Assembly (NCBI GenBank): GCA_030619925.1
Contig: JAUXAL010000001.1
Coordinates: forward strand, 62,001-126,000
Direction of reading: 5' to 3'
DNA length: 64,000 bases
From: Phycisphaerae bacterium
GTDB taxonomy: Bacteria > Planctomycetota > Phycisphaerae > Sedimentisphaerales > Anaerobacaceae
A program made the position numbers and the translations under genes. This document shows positions 42,492 to 50,845 of this stretch, piece by piece; the first letter of the stretch is position 1; each line of letters opens with the position of its first letter. The notes under the pieces are model-generated. The model ran no database searches. It was not told the DNA's origin and was given only the letters and a program-made list of their open reading frames with translations.

Positions 42492-43652
42492 ATGAGAACC
42501 GTATATTTTGACAACAATGCCACGACGAAAGTGGCTGACGAAGTGGCCGAAGAGGTGGGGCCGTTATTCTGTGAGCTTTATGGTAATCCTTCGAGCATGC
42601 ACACATTCGGCGGACAAATCAGCCGCAGAATCCGTCAGGCCCGTGAGCAGGTCGCCGGCTTGCTGGGCTGCGAGCCGAGTGAGATTATATTTACAAGCGG
42701 CGGTACCGAAAGTGACAACGCCGCCATCAAAGGCACGTTGGCTGCGGCACCGAACAAACGTAAAATCATAACTTCCAGAGTTGAGCATCCGGCTGTGTTG
42801 ACGGTTTGCCGGGAGCTGGAAAATCACGGCTATACGGTTGTCGAGCTGGCAGTGGACAAACAAGGTCGCTTTGACCTGCGCCAGCTGGAAGAACAAATCG
42901 ATGATAATACCGCACTGGTTACGATAATGTACGCAAACAATGAGACCGGCGTGACATTCCCGATAGATGAACTCGCCGAATTAGTTACCGGCAGGAACGT
43001 CGTATTCCACACCGACGCAGTACAGGCGATTGGCAAGATACCGCTGAACCTCTCGAAGAGCAATATCGATTTGCTCAGCCTCTCGGGCCACAAGCTGCAC
43101 GCCCCCAAAGGCGTCGGCGTGCTCTACGTCCGCAAGGGGACACGTCTCTCGCCGTTTATGTTAGGCGGACATCAGGAAGCCGGACGAAGGGCAGGAACGG
43201 AAAATGTGCCGGGAATTGTCGGCCTGGGTAAAGCGTGCGAATTGGCGGCAAAAAATATCGAGCAGGAGAGCAGCAGAATCAGATATCTGCGCGATAAGCT
43301 TGAAAATGCAATACTGGAGAAGTGTCCGGATTCACGGATTAACGGCGACAAGGAAAATCGCCTGCCCAATACAACTAATATCAGCTTTGAATATATCGAG
43401 GGCGAAGCGATTCTACTTATGCTTGATAAACACGGCATTTGTGCCAGCAGCGGCTCAGCCTGTACATCCGGCTCACTGGAGCCTTCTCACGTATTGCGCG
43501 CGATGGGTGTGCCGTTCACCGCCGCCCACGGCTCAATTCGATTCAGCTTAAGCAGGTACAACACCGAGGAAGAAGTGGACTACACAATCGAAAAAATGCC
43601 GGCCATCATCAACCGCCTCCGCGAACTCTCACCGTTCGTGGCAAACAAATAG
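42492..43652 (+). CDS. nifS: Cysteine desulfurase (NifS/IscS)
   Basis: A 386-residue PLP enzyme releasing sulfur from cysteine as a persulfide for NifU. Diagnostic blocks: MRTVYFDNNATTKVADEV, FTSGGTESDNAAIKG, the PLP Lys in SLSGHKLHAPKGVG, and the active-site Cys in ASSGSACTSGSLEPSHVL. It follows nifU in the same direction after a hairpin-rich gap. Length and motifs are complete. Confidence 0.95.
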   Translation: MRTVYFDNNATTKVADEVAEEVGPLFCELYGNPSSMHTFGGQISRRIRQAREQVAGLLGCEPSEIIFTSGGTESDNAAIKGTLAAAPNKRKIITSRVEHPAVLTVCRELENHGYTVVELAVDKQGRFDLRQLEEQIDDNTALVTIMYANNETGVTFPIDELAELVTGRNVVFHTDAVQAIGKIPLNLSKSNIDLLSLSGHKLHAPKGVGVLYVRKGTRLSPFMLGGHQEAGRRAGTENVPGIVGLGKACELAAKNIEQESSRIRYLRDKLENAILEKCPDSRINGDKENRLPNTTNISFEYIEGEAILLMLDKHGICASSGSACTSGSLEPSHVLRAMGVPFTAAHGSIRFSLSRYNTEEEVDYTIEKMPAIINRLRELSPFVANK

Positions 43653-43692
43653 CAGAATTATTTCCCCGAAGATCTTGAGACGTTGATTCTTC

Positions 43693-44715
43693 TCAAAAGT
43701 CCTCCAAAGCGCCAATTGCCCAGAGATAATAATCTCTCAACTCCTCAGGCGCACTGACAATATGCCTCTTCAGCGCTGCCAAAGATTCTCTTTTGCCTTT
43801 ACCGATGTTTGCCAACGCAATCGCAGCGTTCCTTCGGATAACGTCAGGATACACCTCACTGAGAATGTCAGTCAGATGAGGAGTTCTCTCAATATTGTCG
43901 AGATACCGATGGCTGGCGTGATGACGTGAGTCGAAACCCGCCCGCAGATCGATCTGCCGCACTGTGAGTTTTCTATTGACCGGACATACCTCCTGGCAGA
44001 TATCACAGCCGGATATCCAGTTTTGCATCTTCGAACGAAGCTCAGGCGGGATATAATTCTGCCTTCGCGTAAGAGGGTTTATACAGAGCTTTGGATTGAC
44101 TTTATAGGGGGCGTACAAGGCACCGGTCGGACAAGCCTTCAGACAAACCCTGCAGTCCTCACAAGGAAGAGTGAATTTCTCCAGCTTGTCGGGCGGCAGC
44201 GCCAAGTCGGTGATAACATTGCGAAGCGCGACGTACGAGCCATATTGTTTCGTCAAGAGAAGCGCGTTCTTGCCGTATGTGCCGAGCTTTATCCGGTCTG
44301 CAACATACTTCAAAGGAATACTCTGCCCTTGGATAGCTTTATATCCGCGCTTTTCAATAAATTCGGCCAGCTTCTCCGCTATCTGTCGCACAACCGGGTA
44401 GTAGGCATAAATCCGCGCAGTCTTGCCGCGGAGCTCGTTTCGCGTTTTCGCATAGACCGCAGTCTCGTCGTACGCGTATACACCGAGGACAATTATAGCT
44501 CTGGCATCCGGCAGTATTTCTCGTGGACTTGAAAGACGCTCAAAAAAAGACATGTCCTCCGGCTGAATCATGTAATCTCTCATATCCGCGCTGGTTTCGG
44601 CCAGACGGTCTCTGACCTGAGCCAAATAGTCACTGTAGACCTCTATCGGTGCCACTGCTACTAAATCGGCGCCTTGTGACCTGGCAAATTCCTTAATTTC
44701 ATGCTTAAGTGACAT
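43693..44715 (-). CDS. QueG-like epoxyqueuosine reductase (double 4Fe-4S)
   Basis: A 340-residue protein with the QueG layout: an N-terminal domain (SLKHEIKEFARSQGADLVAV, AIIVLGVYAY), two [4Fe-4S] motifs (CEDCRVCLKACPTGALYAP and CDICQEVCPVN) and a C-terminal HEAT-like repeat region (VIRRNAAIALANIGKGKRES). QueG uses cobalamin to make queuosine in tRNA. The N-terminal half is divergent, so a related Fe-S reductase is possible. GAGGGACTG precedes ATG 44715. It is convergent with nifS, with a 40-base gap. Confidence 0.75.
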   Translation of the reverse strand: MSLKHEIKEFARSQGADLVAVAPIEVYSDYLAQVRDRLAETSADMRDYMIQPEDMSFFERLSSPREILPDARAIIVLGVYAYDETAVYAKTRNELRGKTARIYAYYPVVRQIAEKLAEFIEKRGYKAIQGQSIPLKYVADRIKLGTYGKNALLLTKQYGSYVALRNVITDLALPPDKLEKFTLPCEDCRVCLKACPTGALYAPYKVNPKLCINPLTRRQNYIPPELRSKMQNWISGCDICQEVCPVNRKLTVRQIDLRAGFDSRHHASHRYLDNIERTPHLTDILSEVYPDVIRRNAAIALANIGKGKRESLAALKRHIVSAPEELRDYYLWAIGALEDF

Positions 44716-45026
44716 CAGTCCCTCAGAACCAAAATTGAGCGAACGGCGCACACAGTATGTCTGACCACATCGTATCTATTTGTCTTCATAATAGTCTACG
44801 GTGGGCGGCTGTCCAGCTTTTTCAGAATTGGCTGTGTTCGGCCTAATCACAGTCGAAGATGACTTCTTTGGAAACCTCTCTGCTCACGGCGCTCGATCGC
44901 TCCGCTGAATCAACATACAGAGAGTCGCTTTCAGGATGATAGCGTAGTTGCGTGCGTCAAACGCCATTTTCGTTTTGCGCCTTCTACGCAATACGCGATG
45001 CGCACGACGCATCACGCGGAATATAC

Positions 45027-45110
45027 TGCCGGAGGTGGGAGTCGAACCCACACCCTGTTGCCAGGACGGGATTTTGAGTCCCGCGCGTCTGCCAGTTCCG
45101 CCACTCCGGC
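45027..45110 (-). tRNA. tRNA-Leu (anticodon CAA)
   Basis: On the minus strand GCCGGAG pairs with CTCCGGC as the acceptor stem, discriminator A. The anticodon arm is GCGGGA CTCAAAA TCCCG with anticodon CAA (reads UUG). A long variable arm (TCCTGGCAACAGGG region) and TTCGACTCC T-arm identify a class II leucine tRNA. CCA is not encoded. Confidence 0.95.
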
Positions 45111-45150
45111 CAATCTTACACATTACTGATTATTCACAATCAACAAAGCT

Positions 45151-45333
45151 TTGTCAACGCCAAATTATTCATCCGTCATTGGCCTAAAATCGACCGAGGC
45201 CGCGAAGGCGTATGACAAGGCCACGAAGAAATACCATGGCGAATTCGCTGCGTTGAATTTTCCAAATTCGAAAAAATTGTGGTTGATTTGCTCACCCCAG
45301 CCGATTAATATAAAGGTCGTAAAAGGACAATAA
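45151..45333 (+). pseudogene. Fragment of an AP2-domain (HNH endonuclease-like) protein
   Basis: The frame contains STEAAKAYDKATKKYHGEFA followed by ALNFP, matching the C-terminal helix and strand of AP2/ERF DNA-binding domains found in bacterial homing-type HNH endonucleases. The first part of the domain and any nuclease are absent, and there is no good start codon or ribosome site, so it is read as a remnant. Confidence 0.45.
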
Positions 45334-45348
45334 GCGGGAGGAACGAAA

Positions 45349-45435
45349 ATGTGCAAGACTTGTGGTTGTAGCGCGGGCAGAAAAAAGAAAGCCAAGAAAA
45401 AAAAGACCAAAAAGAAAACTAGAAAAAAGAAATAA
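45349..45435 (+). CDS. 28-residue Cys/Lys microprotein
   Basis: ATG 45349 follows GCGGGAGGAACGAAA, a strong ribosome site. The peptide is MCKTCGCSAG followed by 18 residues that are Lys or Arg apart from one Ala and two Thr (RKKKAKKKKTKKKTRKKK). The CxxCxC head could bind a metal and the basic tail nucleic acid. It is too short for standard gene finders. Codon use AAA/AAG is mixed, which argues against simple repeat slippage. Function unknown. Confidence 0.6.
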   Translation: MCKTCGCSAGRKKKAKKKKTKKKTRKKK

Positions 45436-45664
45436 TCCATCCCCGCATGCCTGTAGCGGGAATCCACTCCTTTAATTATTCGGTCCCACACCGAAGCAGG
45501 GAATGTACCGTCCTAATTTTTCCGCCTATTCCCATCAATTATGCTCTCGACTCCGAGCGGGGAGCAAGAATCCAAAATATTTAACCCTTGGTTTCACCCA
45601 GGATCACCACCTTTTTGTCATGTCGAGCGCAGTCGAGACATCTGGGTTATGTGCGATGTTAATC

Positions 45665-45916
45665 TTACCAGCCGTCACTGAGGTCGCGCCAGTCAGAGTT
45701 CTCCTGAGCAATCAGCCGCAATTTCTTCTCTCGCCGCCAACGCTTGAGCTGCTTCTCTCGTGCGATCGCGGAAGAAACGTCACCAAAGGACTCAACGTAA
45801 ACCAGTGTGTCGATGTTGTAGCGATTGCTGAAGCCTTCGATAAGCCCGTCCTTCCGAACTCTTCTCTGGATATTGTTGGTCAACCCGACATACACCGTGC
45901 GCGATTGGTTGGTCAT
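45665..45916 (-). CDS. GIY-YIG domain protein
   Basis: A small single-domain GIY-YIG nuclease-like protein. The core reads YYVYIMTNQSRTVYVGLTNN when the open frame upstream of ATG-equivalent position is included; the Arg (IQRRV) and catalytic Glu (AIAREKQLKRWRREKK) of the family are present. Such small proteins are frequent in planctomycetes and near mobile DNA. The frame is open upstream to about 45985, so the true start is probably some 20 codons earlier than the first in-frame ATG; GGAGGAATCAG there may be its ribosome site. Confidence 0.75.
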   Translation of the reverse strand: MTNQSRTVYVGLTNNIQRRVRKDGLIEGFSNRYNIDTLVYVESFGDVSSAIAREKQLKRWRREKKLRLIAQENSDWRDLSDGW

Positions 45917-46039
45917 AATGTATACATAGTAGGTCTTGCTTCCGGGTATGCCGTCATTATAAATGGGATTGCCTTTCGAAACCTGATTCCTCCACTTCGG
46001 CCCACCTACGGTGGACCTCCGGTCGGAATGACAGAGCCC

Positions 46040-46130
46040 CTTTTGTCATTCCTCCGTCCTCCGTCCTCTGTCTTCCGTCGTCCGTCGGTCGTCGCTCGTC
46101 CCTCGTCTGTACTCCCTCCTCCGTCATCTG
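46040..46130. repeat. CCTCCGTC/CTCGTCC pyrimidine short-word repeat
   Basis: Words TCCGTCC, TCTGTCT, TCGTCCG and TCGTCCC follow each other up to the stop codon of the membrane-protein gene. This is the complement class of the purine repeats at 5362 and 49438. Confidence 0.75.
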
Positions 46131-46751
46131 TCACCGCCACAGCTTAAAAGCAACCCTCGCCGCTGCGCGGGTAAGCCAGTATTGCAGCAAAACCAGCACG
46201 GCCCCGCCGGTAAAGACCACCGCAAAAAATACCGGCACCGTAAAGGTGAACGACAGAAACGGCGTTTCATATCTGGCCCCAATCATTTGGCCGGCTATCG
46301 CCCACAGCGTTATCAAACAGCACATAAGCACCATAACAACTGCCGAGAACACGGCCGTCTTTTTGAAATACTGTTTGCACCTTTCTTCATCAGAGCCTGC
46401 AAAGTGCGTTCTCCTTGCGGCGTAAACGCCGGCAGTTATCCCCAAGGCGAAGTTAAATATCGGCACTCCCATACCCATGCCGAGCGCCACTATCGAGTAG
46501 AACAGATAAATTGCTGCAAGGGTTTTGTTGTTTATTTGATATGCCTTCCTGACCCACTTTTTAAGAAAGAGACAATCGATAATTATCCCCGGCACGAGCG
46601 ACAACAGGAACCAGGGCCCGAAAACTTCTGCCCCGAACAGGACATCTGTGATTACCAAAGTTGTCAGCAGGCAAAACACCGGCGGCAATAACCCAAAGAA
46701 CATCCCCAGTATTACAGATTCGATCTTGCCGAGCGGTTTAGCCATAAGCAT
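46131..46751 (-). CDS. Hypothetical polytopic membrane protein
   Basis: About 206 residues with five or six hydrophobic segments (SVILGMFFGLLPPVFCLLTT, GPWFLLSLVPGIIIDCLF, LAAIYLFYSIVALGMGMGVP, TAVFSAVVMVLMCCLITLWA, FAVVFTGGAVLVLLQYWLT). I recognise no family. ATG 46751 or 46745 is likely; the open frame upstream is repeat-derived (GCTCGTCGCC words). It is co-directional with and downstream of proB. An inner-membrane location is inferred from hydrophobicity. Confidence 0.55.
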   Translation of the reverse strand: MLMAKPLGKIESVILGMFFGLLPPVFCLLTTLVITDVLFGAEVFGPWFLLSLVPGIIIDCLFLKKWVRKAYQINNKTLAAIYLFYSIVALGMGMGVPIFNFALGITAGVYAARRTHFAGSDEERCKQYFKKTAVFSAVVMVLMCCLITLWAIAGQMIGARYETPFLSFTFTVPVFFAVVFTGGAVLVLLQYWLTRAAARVAFKLWR

Positions 46752-46797
46752 AATTTCGTCGCTCGTCGCCTGGGACACGGGGCACGAGGCACGGGTC

Positions 46798-46838
46798 TAT
46801 CAATAGTCAATAGAAAATAGTCAATAGTCAATCATAAC
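46798..46838. repeat. AATAGTCAATAG heptamer repeat at the proB 3' end
   Basis: TATCAATAGTCAATAGAAAA and TAGTCAATAGTCAATC form a run of heptamers that includes the last codons (Asp-Tyr) and stop of proB. Same family as 6696-6794. Confidence 0.8.
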
Positions 46839-47918
46839 GATATCTTCCGGTATAGCGACGACGTCGCGGTGTTTTGGGCCGAGGATCTTTCGAATTTCAG
46901 AACTGTGTTTGCCGGCGAGAGCTTTTAGTTGAGAGCTGCTTAAATTTGTCACGGCCTTGGCCCTGTCGTTTAGCATAACGACGGAGCCGGCCTCGAATGC
47001 GCCTTGAACGGAGACTACGCCGCTGGGCAGAAGGCTTTTGCGATTCCTGATAGCCGCCATCGCGCCGTCATCGATAAATATTGTCCCGGCGGGGCTGCTG
47101 TTTAGAATCCATCTTGCGCGGTTGCTCAGCTTTCGTTTGGGCATAAAGACCGTGCCGATTTCTTCGCCGGCGATGATTCGGCCGATAACGTTTTTCAATC
47201 TGCCGTTGGCCAGGACTATTCGGCAGCCGGCGTTCGAGGCGATCTTTGCAGCTTCAATTTTGGTTTTCATTCCGCCGGTGCCGTGCTTGCTGCCTTTGCC
47301 TCCGGCGGTCCGCATAATATCATCTGTTATCTCAAAAACGGCGGGTATCGGCCGGGCGTCGGCGAACTTTCGCGGGTTCTTATCGTAAAGGGCGTCGATA
47401 TCGCTGAGCATAATCAGAAGGTCGGCGTCGATTTTACTGGCGACCAGGGCGCTTAGTTTGTCGTTATCACCGAAGGCTGAGCCGATTTCGTCTGTGCTGA
47501 CAGAGTCGTTCTCGTTTAAAATCGGCACAGCGGACAACTCGAGCAGTGTCTCGATGGAATTGCGAAGGTTCAGGTAGGTTTTTCTGTTGTTTAGCACCTC
47601 GGCGGTCAGTAAGACCTGAGCGACAGTAACGCCGTAGCGCAGAAATGATTTTCGCCACTCTGCCATCAGAAGCGGCTGTCCGATGGCCGCGCAGGCCTGC
47701 CGCATTTTTATATCCCGTGCCTTCTCGGCATCCAACTGCCCGAGCCCCATCCCGATAGCACCCGAGCTGATAATGACAACCTGTCTGCCGGTCTTGAGCA
47801 GAGAATTTATCTGAGCTGCGATTCGGCGAACATAGGCGGCGTCCACACCGGCATTTTTCGTCAGGATATTGGTGCCGATTTTTACAACTATTCGCTTTGT
47901 TTTGCTAAAGTCTCGCAT
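46821..47918 (-). CDS. proB: Glutamate 5-kinase
   Basis: First enzyme of proline synthesis, phosphorylating glutamate. The amino-acid-kinase domain (about 1-260) has RIVVKIGTNILT, VVIISSGAIGMGLGQL and NENDSVSTDEIGSAFGDNDK; the C-terminal PUA domain (about 280-360) ends in KHRDVVAIPEDIVMID. Length 365 is standard. The partner proA lies upstream in the same direction. The final two codons and stop lie in a heptamer repeat, a sign that repeat DNA has replaced the native end. Confidence 0.96.
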   Translation of the reverse strand: MRDFSKTKRIVVKIGTNILTKNAGVDAAYVRRIAAQINSLLKTGRQVVIISSGAIGMGLGQLDAEKARDIKMRQACAAIGQPLLMAEWRKSFLRYGVTVAQVLLTAEVLNNRKTYLNLRNSIETLLELSAVPILNENDSVSTDEIGSAFGDNDKLSALVASKIDADLLIMLSDIDALYDKNPRKFADARPIPAVFEITDDIMRTAGGKGSKHGTGGMKTKIEAAKIASNAGCRIVLANGRLKNVIGRIIAGEEIGTVFMPKRKLSNRARWILNSSPAGTIFIDDGAMAAIRNRKSLLPSGVVSVQGAFEAGSVVMLNDRAKAVTNLSSSQLKALAGKHSSEIRKILGPKHRDVVAIPEDIVMIDY

Positions 47919-47924
47919 GATTAG

Positions 47925-47985
47925 TTCATTGTTCGTTGTTCATTGTTCGTAGTCTATGAACTATGAACTCATAACCATCAACTCA
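47925..47985. repeat. TTCATTG/TTCGTTG short repeats between proA and proB
   Basis: TTCATTGTTCGTTGTTCATT, GTTCGTAGTC, TATGAACTATGAACTC and ATCAACTCATT fill the gap and replace the expected ribosome site of proB. No other feature. Confidence 0.7.
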
Positions 47986-49266
47986 TTTTATTTTTTTGTG
48001 CGTGAATTTTTTTGCGCCGCTGCCGGAATAGTCGGCTACGACCTGGCCGGTGCCCAACAGCTTCCATTTGTAAATCACAAGGCCTTCCAAGCCAACGGGT
48101 CCGCGGGCGTGTATCTTATTGGTGCTGATACCCACTTCGGCGCCAAGGCCGTAGCGGAAGCCATCGCTAAAACGAGTGCTGCAGTTCCAGAATACGTTCG
48201 CAGAATCGACCAGGTCCATAAACCTGGCGGCCTTTTCCCTGTTGGCCGTAACGATGGTGTCGGTGTGACCGGAGCCGAAGCGGTTTATATGCTCGATGGC
48301 CTCGTCGAGACCGGCCACGACTCTTATGGAAAGGATATAATCCAGATACTCGGTCGACCAATCCTGCTCAGTTGCCGGCTGCAGGTCTATTATTGAAGCT
48401 GTCTTCTCACAGCCGCGTAACTGCACACCTTTCTGCTCCAGAGCAGCTTTAACCTTCGGCAAAAACGCTTCTGCGATTCGGCCATCGACCAGCATGGTCT
48501 CAGCGGCGTTGCAGACCGCAACGTACTGGCACTTGGAATCGACAGCGATATTTACAGCCATATCCAAATCGGCATCGCCATCCACATAAACGTGGCATAT
48601 ACCGTCGGCGTGGCCGAGGACGGCTATGTTCGTATTGTCCATAATATAACGAACGAATTCATAGGAGCCGCGGGGAATGACCAGGTCAATGTACTGGTCC
48701 ATTCCTAACATTTCGGCCACGTCCTGGCGCGTCTCCAGAAGCTGAACCCATCCTCTGGGTAGTCCGGTTTTTTCGCTCGCTTTGGAAATGACATTGGTCA
48801 GGATTCTATTGGTCCCGGCGGCTTCGCTTCCACCTTTCAGCAGGACGGCGTTGCCGCTTTTCAAGCAGAGCGTTGATATCTGCACCAGCGCGTCCGGCCG
48901 GGATTCAAAAACAACGCCGATAACGCCGATCGGACAACTGACTTTGTAAAGTTCGAGTCCCTCATCGAGCTCGGTGGCGGTGATTGTTTTGCCCACGGGG
49001 TCGTCGAGCTTGATTAAGCTATCGATGCCCGCGATGGTCTGGGCTATTTTGTCTTCGCCAAACTTTAGACGCTTCATTAAAGGTGCGGGCAGATTATTTT
49101 TCTCGGCGGCGGCCAGGTCTTCTTCGTTGGCTGAGACTATTTCGGCGCTGTGTCGCTTCAGGGCCTTGGCAATCCGGGCCAGGGCACTATCTTTTACGTC
49201 AGTCTTGACCGCTGCCAACCGGATCGAGGCCGACTTGGCTGCTGCAGCTATTTCGGCAATACTCAT
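47983..49266 (-). CDS. proA: Gamma-glutamyl phosphate reductase
   Basis: Reduces gamma-glutamyl phosphate to the semialdehyde in proline synthesis. At 427 residues it is full length, with the aldehyde-dehydrogenase fold: GVIGVVFESRPDALVQIS, CLKSGNAVLLKGGSEA, catalytic Cys in QYVAVCNAAETMLVD and FGSGHTDTIVT. It precedes proB, opposite to the common proBA order. The C-terminal residues KKFTHKKIK extend slightly beyond the usual end. Confidence 0.96.
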   Translation of the reverse strand: MSIAEIAAAAKSASIRLAAVKTDVKDSALARIAKALKRHSAEIVSANEEDLAAAEKNNLPAPLMKRLKFGEDKIAQTIAGIDSLIKLDDPVGKTITATELDEGLELYKVSCPIGVIGVVFESRPDALVQISTLCLKSGNAVLLKGGSEAAGTNRILTNVISKASEKTGLPRGWVQLLETRQDVAEMLGMDQYIDLVIPRGSYEFVRYIMDNTNIAVLGHADGICHVYVDGDADLDMAVNIAVDSKCQYVAVCNAAETMLVDGRIAEAFLPKVKAALEQKGVQLRGCEKTASIIDLQPATEQDWSTEYLDYILSIRVVAGLDEAIEHINRFGSGHTDTIVTANREKAARFMDLVDSANVFWNCSTRFSDGFRYGLGAEVGISTNKIHARGPVGLEGLVIYKWKLLGTGQVVADYSGSGAKKFTHKKIK

Positions 49267-49274
49267 TTCAATTT

Positions 49275-49350
49275 ACCTGTTGACTATTTAGCATTAACTA
49301 TTTACTATTTATCGTCAAAGTATAAATAATCAATAACCAATAATCAATTG
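49275..49350. repeat. AT-rich heptamer repeat upstream of tRNA-Gly
   Basis: GTTGACTATTTAGCATTAAC, TATTTACTATTTATC and AATAATCAATAACCAATAAT are degenerate heptamers between proA and tRNA-Gly. They directly abut the tRNA 5' side. Confidence 0.8.
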
Positions 49351-49354
49351 TATT

Positions 49355-49427
49355 GCGGGTGTAGCATAGTGGTTTAATGCACCGGCCTTCCAAGCCGGCT
49401 ACGAGGGTTCGATTCCCTTCACCCGCT
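49355..49427 (+). tRNA. tRNA-Gly (anticodon TCC)
   Basis: GCGGGTG pairs with CACCCGC; the anticodon arm CCGGC CTTCCAA GCCGG has anticodon TCC, and GGTTCGATTCC is a normal T-arm. Discriminator T. It is 73 bases, with no encoded CCA. Confidence 0.96.
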
Positions 49428-49437
49428 TTCGTATGGC

Positions 49438-49535
49438 GCAGAGGGAAGACAGAAGACAGAAGGGAGAAGGGAGAAGAAAGGGTAGCAGGAAATCAGGAGA
49501 ACAGGATATCAGGAAGGCATAAGGGTAATTTGTTG
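49438..49535. repeat. Purine-rich degenerate repeat after tRNA-Gly
   Basis: GAGGGAAGACAGAAGACAGA, GGGAGAAGGGAGAAG and AGGAAATCAGGAGAACAGG continue to about 49535. Same style as 5362-5415. Confidence 0.7.
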
Positions 49536-49556
49536 TGTTGATTGGATGGTGCTTTT

Positions 49557-49645
49557 GGCCGGATTGTGCTAACTGAAGGAGAGAGAAAATAGCCTGCCGA
49601 GCCGTGGCTCTCGCACGGCTGGGTAACTGTCCCTATTTTTCTATT
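49557..49645 (+). repeat. GGTAACTGTCCCTATTTTT element, copy A
   Basis: TTGGCCGGATTGTGCTAACT, GAAGGAGAGAGAAAATAG, a GAGCCGTGGCTCTCGCACGG hairpin, then GGTAACTGTCCCTATTTTTC. Three further copies lie at 51533, 52404 and 52866. The closing motif resembles repeats that accompany REP-associated (IS200-like) transposases in other bacteria; no transposase gene is in this window. Confidence 0.75.
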
Positions 49646-50360
49646 ATTTATCGCGCCACATGTCTATGGTCATGTCTTCGGCTTTGATGTATTCGGAGTG
49701 CCAGTCGAGGAACAACACATTGCAGCCTTCCCTGTGCCGCTCACGAGCTATTCGTCGTCCGTCGTTTATATGGTGGCTGTCCGAATCCGGTAGATGCGTA
49801 CGAATAAAAATATCACAGCGTATGATTTCCCGGCTGTTTTCGCTCTCAATGATGGGACGCCAATCGCCATCTTCGTTGTCGGCCATATATATCGTATAGG
49901 CCGGTCTTTTGAACACTGAAAGTTTGGTGGGCTTTCCAACACTGGTTCCGGAGTTGTCGGTTCTGCTTGAAAAAGTCCAGTCGTTGATGACGTAACAGAC
50001 AGTCTGTCTGGAATTGGGAATGTTGTATAAACCCTCACCAGTCCTGGGAAAGCTTTTGCAGCGGTATATCTTCACGCTTTTGTAATCGCCTTTGTTGTGC
50101 TTTTGGCCCACGTAAGGCAGGTACTGCATAAACCAAATGGGATTACTACCGGTGGAGCCGCGAGGGATGAACCAATCATAATCTTGGGCGTAGAGCGAGG
50201 CCGCTACGCCGATCTGTCTGAGATTGCTAAGACAGCCTGCGGCCTGTGCCTGCTTCTTGACCCTTTGCAATGCCGGCATCAATATCGCCATAAGCAGCGC
50301 AATGATGGCGATAACCACCAGCAACTCTATCAACGTAAACCCTCTTCTGTACCGGTTCAT
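49644..50360 (-). CDS. Prepilin-type pseudopilin with DUF1559-like C-terminus
   Basis: A 238-residue protein starting RRGFTLIELLVVIAIIALLM, a type II/IV prepilin cleavage-methylation signal with Gly-Phe at the cut and Glu at +5. The C-terminus has HREGCNVLFLDWHSEYI, the H..NVLF.D.H block typical of planctomycete DUF1559/H-X9-DG pseudopilins. These abundant proteins probably go to the periplasm or surface via a type II-like system. AGGAAGGA precedes ATG 50360. Confidence 0.88.
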   Translation of the reverse strand: MNRYRRGFTLIELLVVIAIIALLMAILMPALQRVKKQAQAAGCLSNLRQIGVAASLYAQDYDWFIPRGSTGSNPIWFMQYLPYVGQKHNKGDYKSVKIYRCKSFPRTGEGLYNIPNSRQTVCYVINDWTFSSRTDNSGTSVGKPTKLSVFKRPAYTIYMADNEDGDWRPIIESENSREIIRCDIFIRTHLPDSDSHHINDGRRIARERHREGCNVLFLDWHSEYIKAEDMTIDMWRDK

Positions 50361-50539
50361 AAACAATCCTTCCTCACGTGATAAGTCGTAATACTATCAC
50401 TATACCGCCGGCGGCCCACAAGTCAACAGAAACCGCTTCTGAACAGGTTTTGGGCAATTGCAGAAGAATGTAGAATTACTAAGGAATGACCGTTCTATAC
50501 CACATGTTGACAAAATAGCAGCTCCGGTCCGAAAGCTGT

Positions 50540-50797
50540 TTATGAAGGCTTTAGAATCCAGTCCACAGCACACCCGTCAGCTTTTGATTTAAAGCGCCTC
50601 ACAGGCCATTTAAACGGCGAACTCGGCTTGAGGTATGTCACATCCAGCAGACAAGCCGCGAAGGGAAAAACGGTCCATTTTCTTTGACTACCTTCATTCT
50701 TCGTCAAGAAATGAGGGTTAGCCTTGCCAGCTTCTATGGCCCGAGCCCACAGGGGAATCAACAACGTCTCCTGAACGTCTCCAAGGCCTACTTTCAT
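50540..50797 (-). pseudogene. Broken 5' part of a SAM-dependent (LCM-type) methyltransferase gene
   Basis: After AAGGAAGAA the frame opens MKVGLGDVQETLLIPLWARA and continues IEAGKANP, which resembles the N-terminus of leucine-carboxyl-methyltransferase-like enzymes. From residue about 30 the sequence no longer fits the family, and the frame ends after 85 residues, so most of the SAM-binding domain is missing. Probably an internal deletion. Confidence 0.35.
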
Positions 50798-50845
50798 TTC
50801 TTCCTTAACTATCTACCGACATATTCAGATACTCGGTTCAATAGT

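Noticed and set aside
41372..43652. Nitrogen fixation locus
   Set aside because: Only NifU and NifS are present; without nifHDK and with cysteine genes around, they are read as the general Fe-S system.
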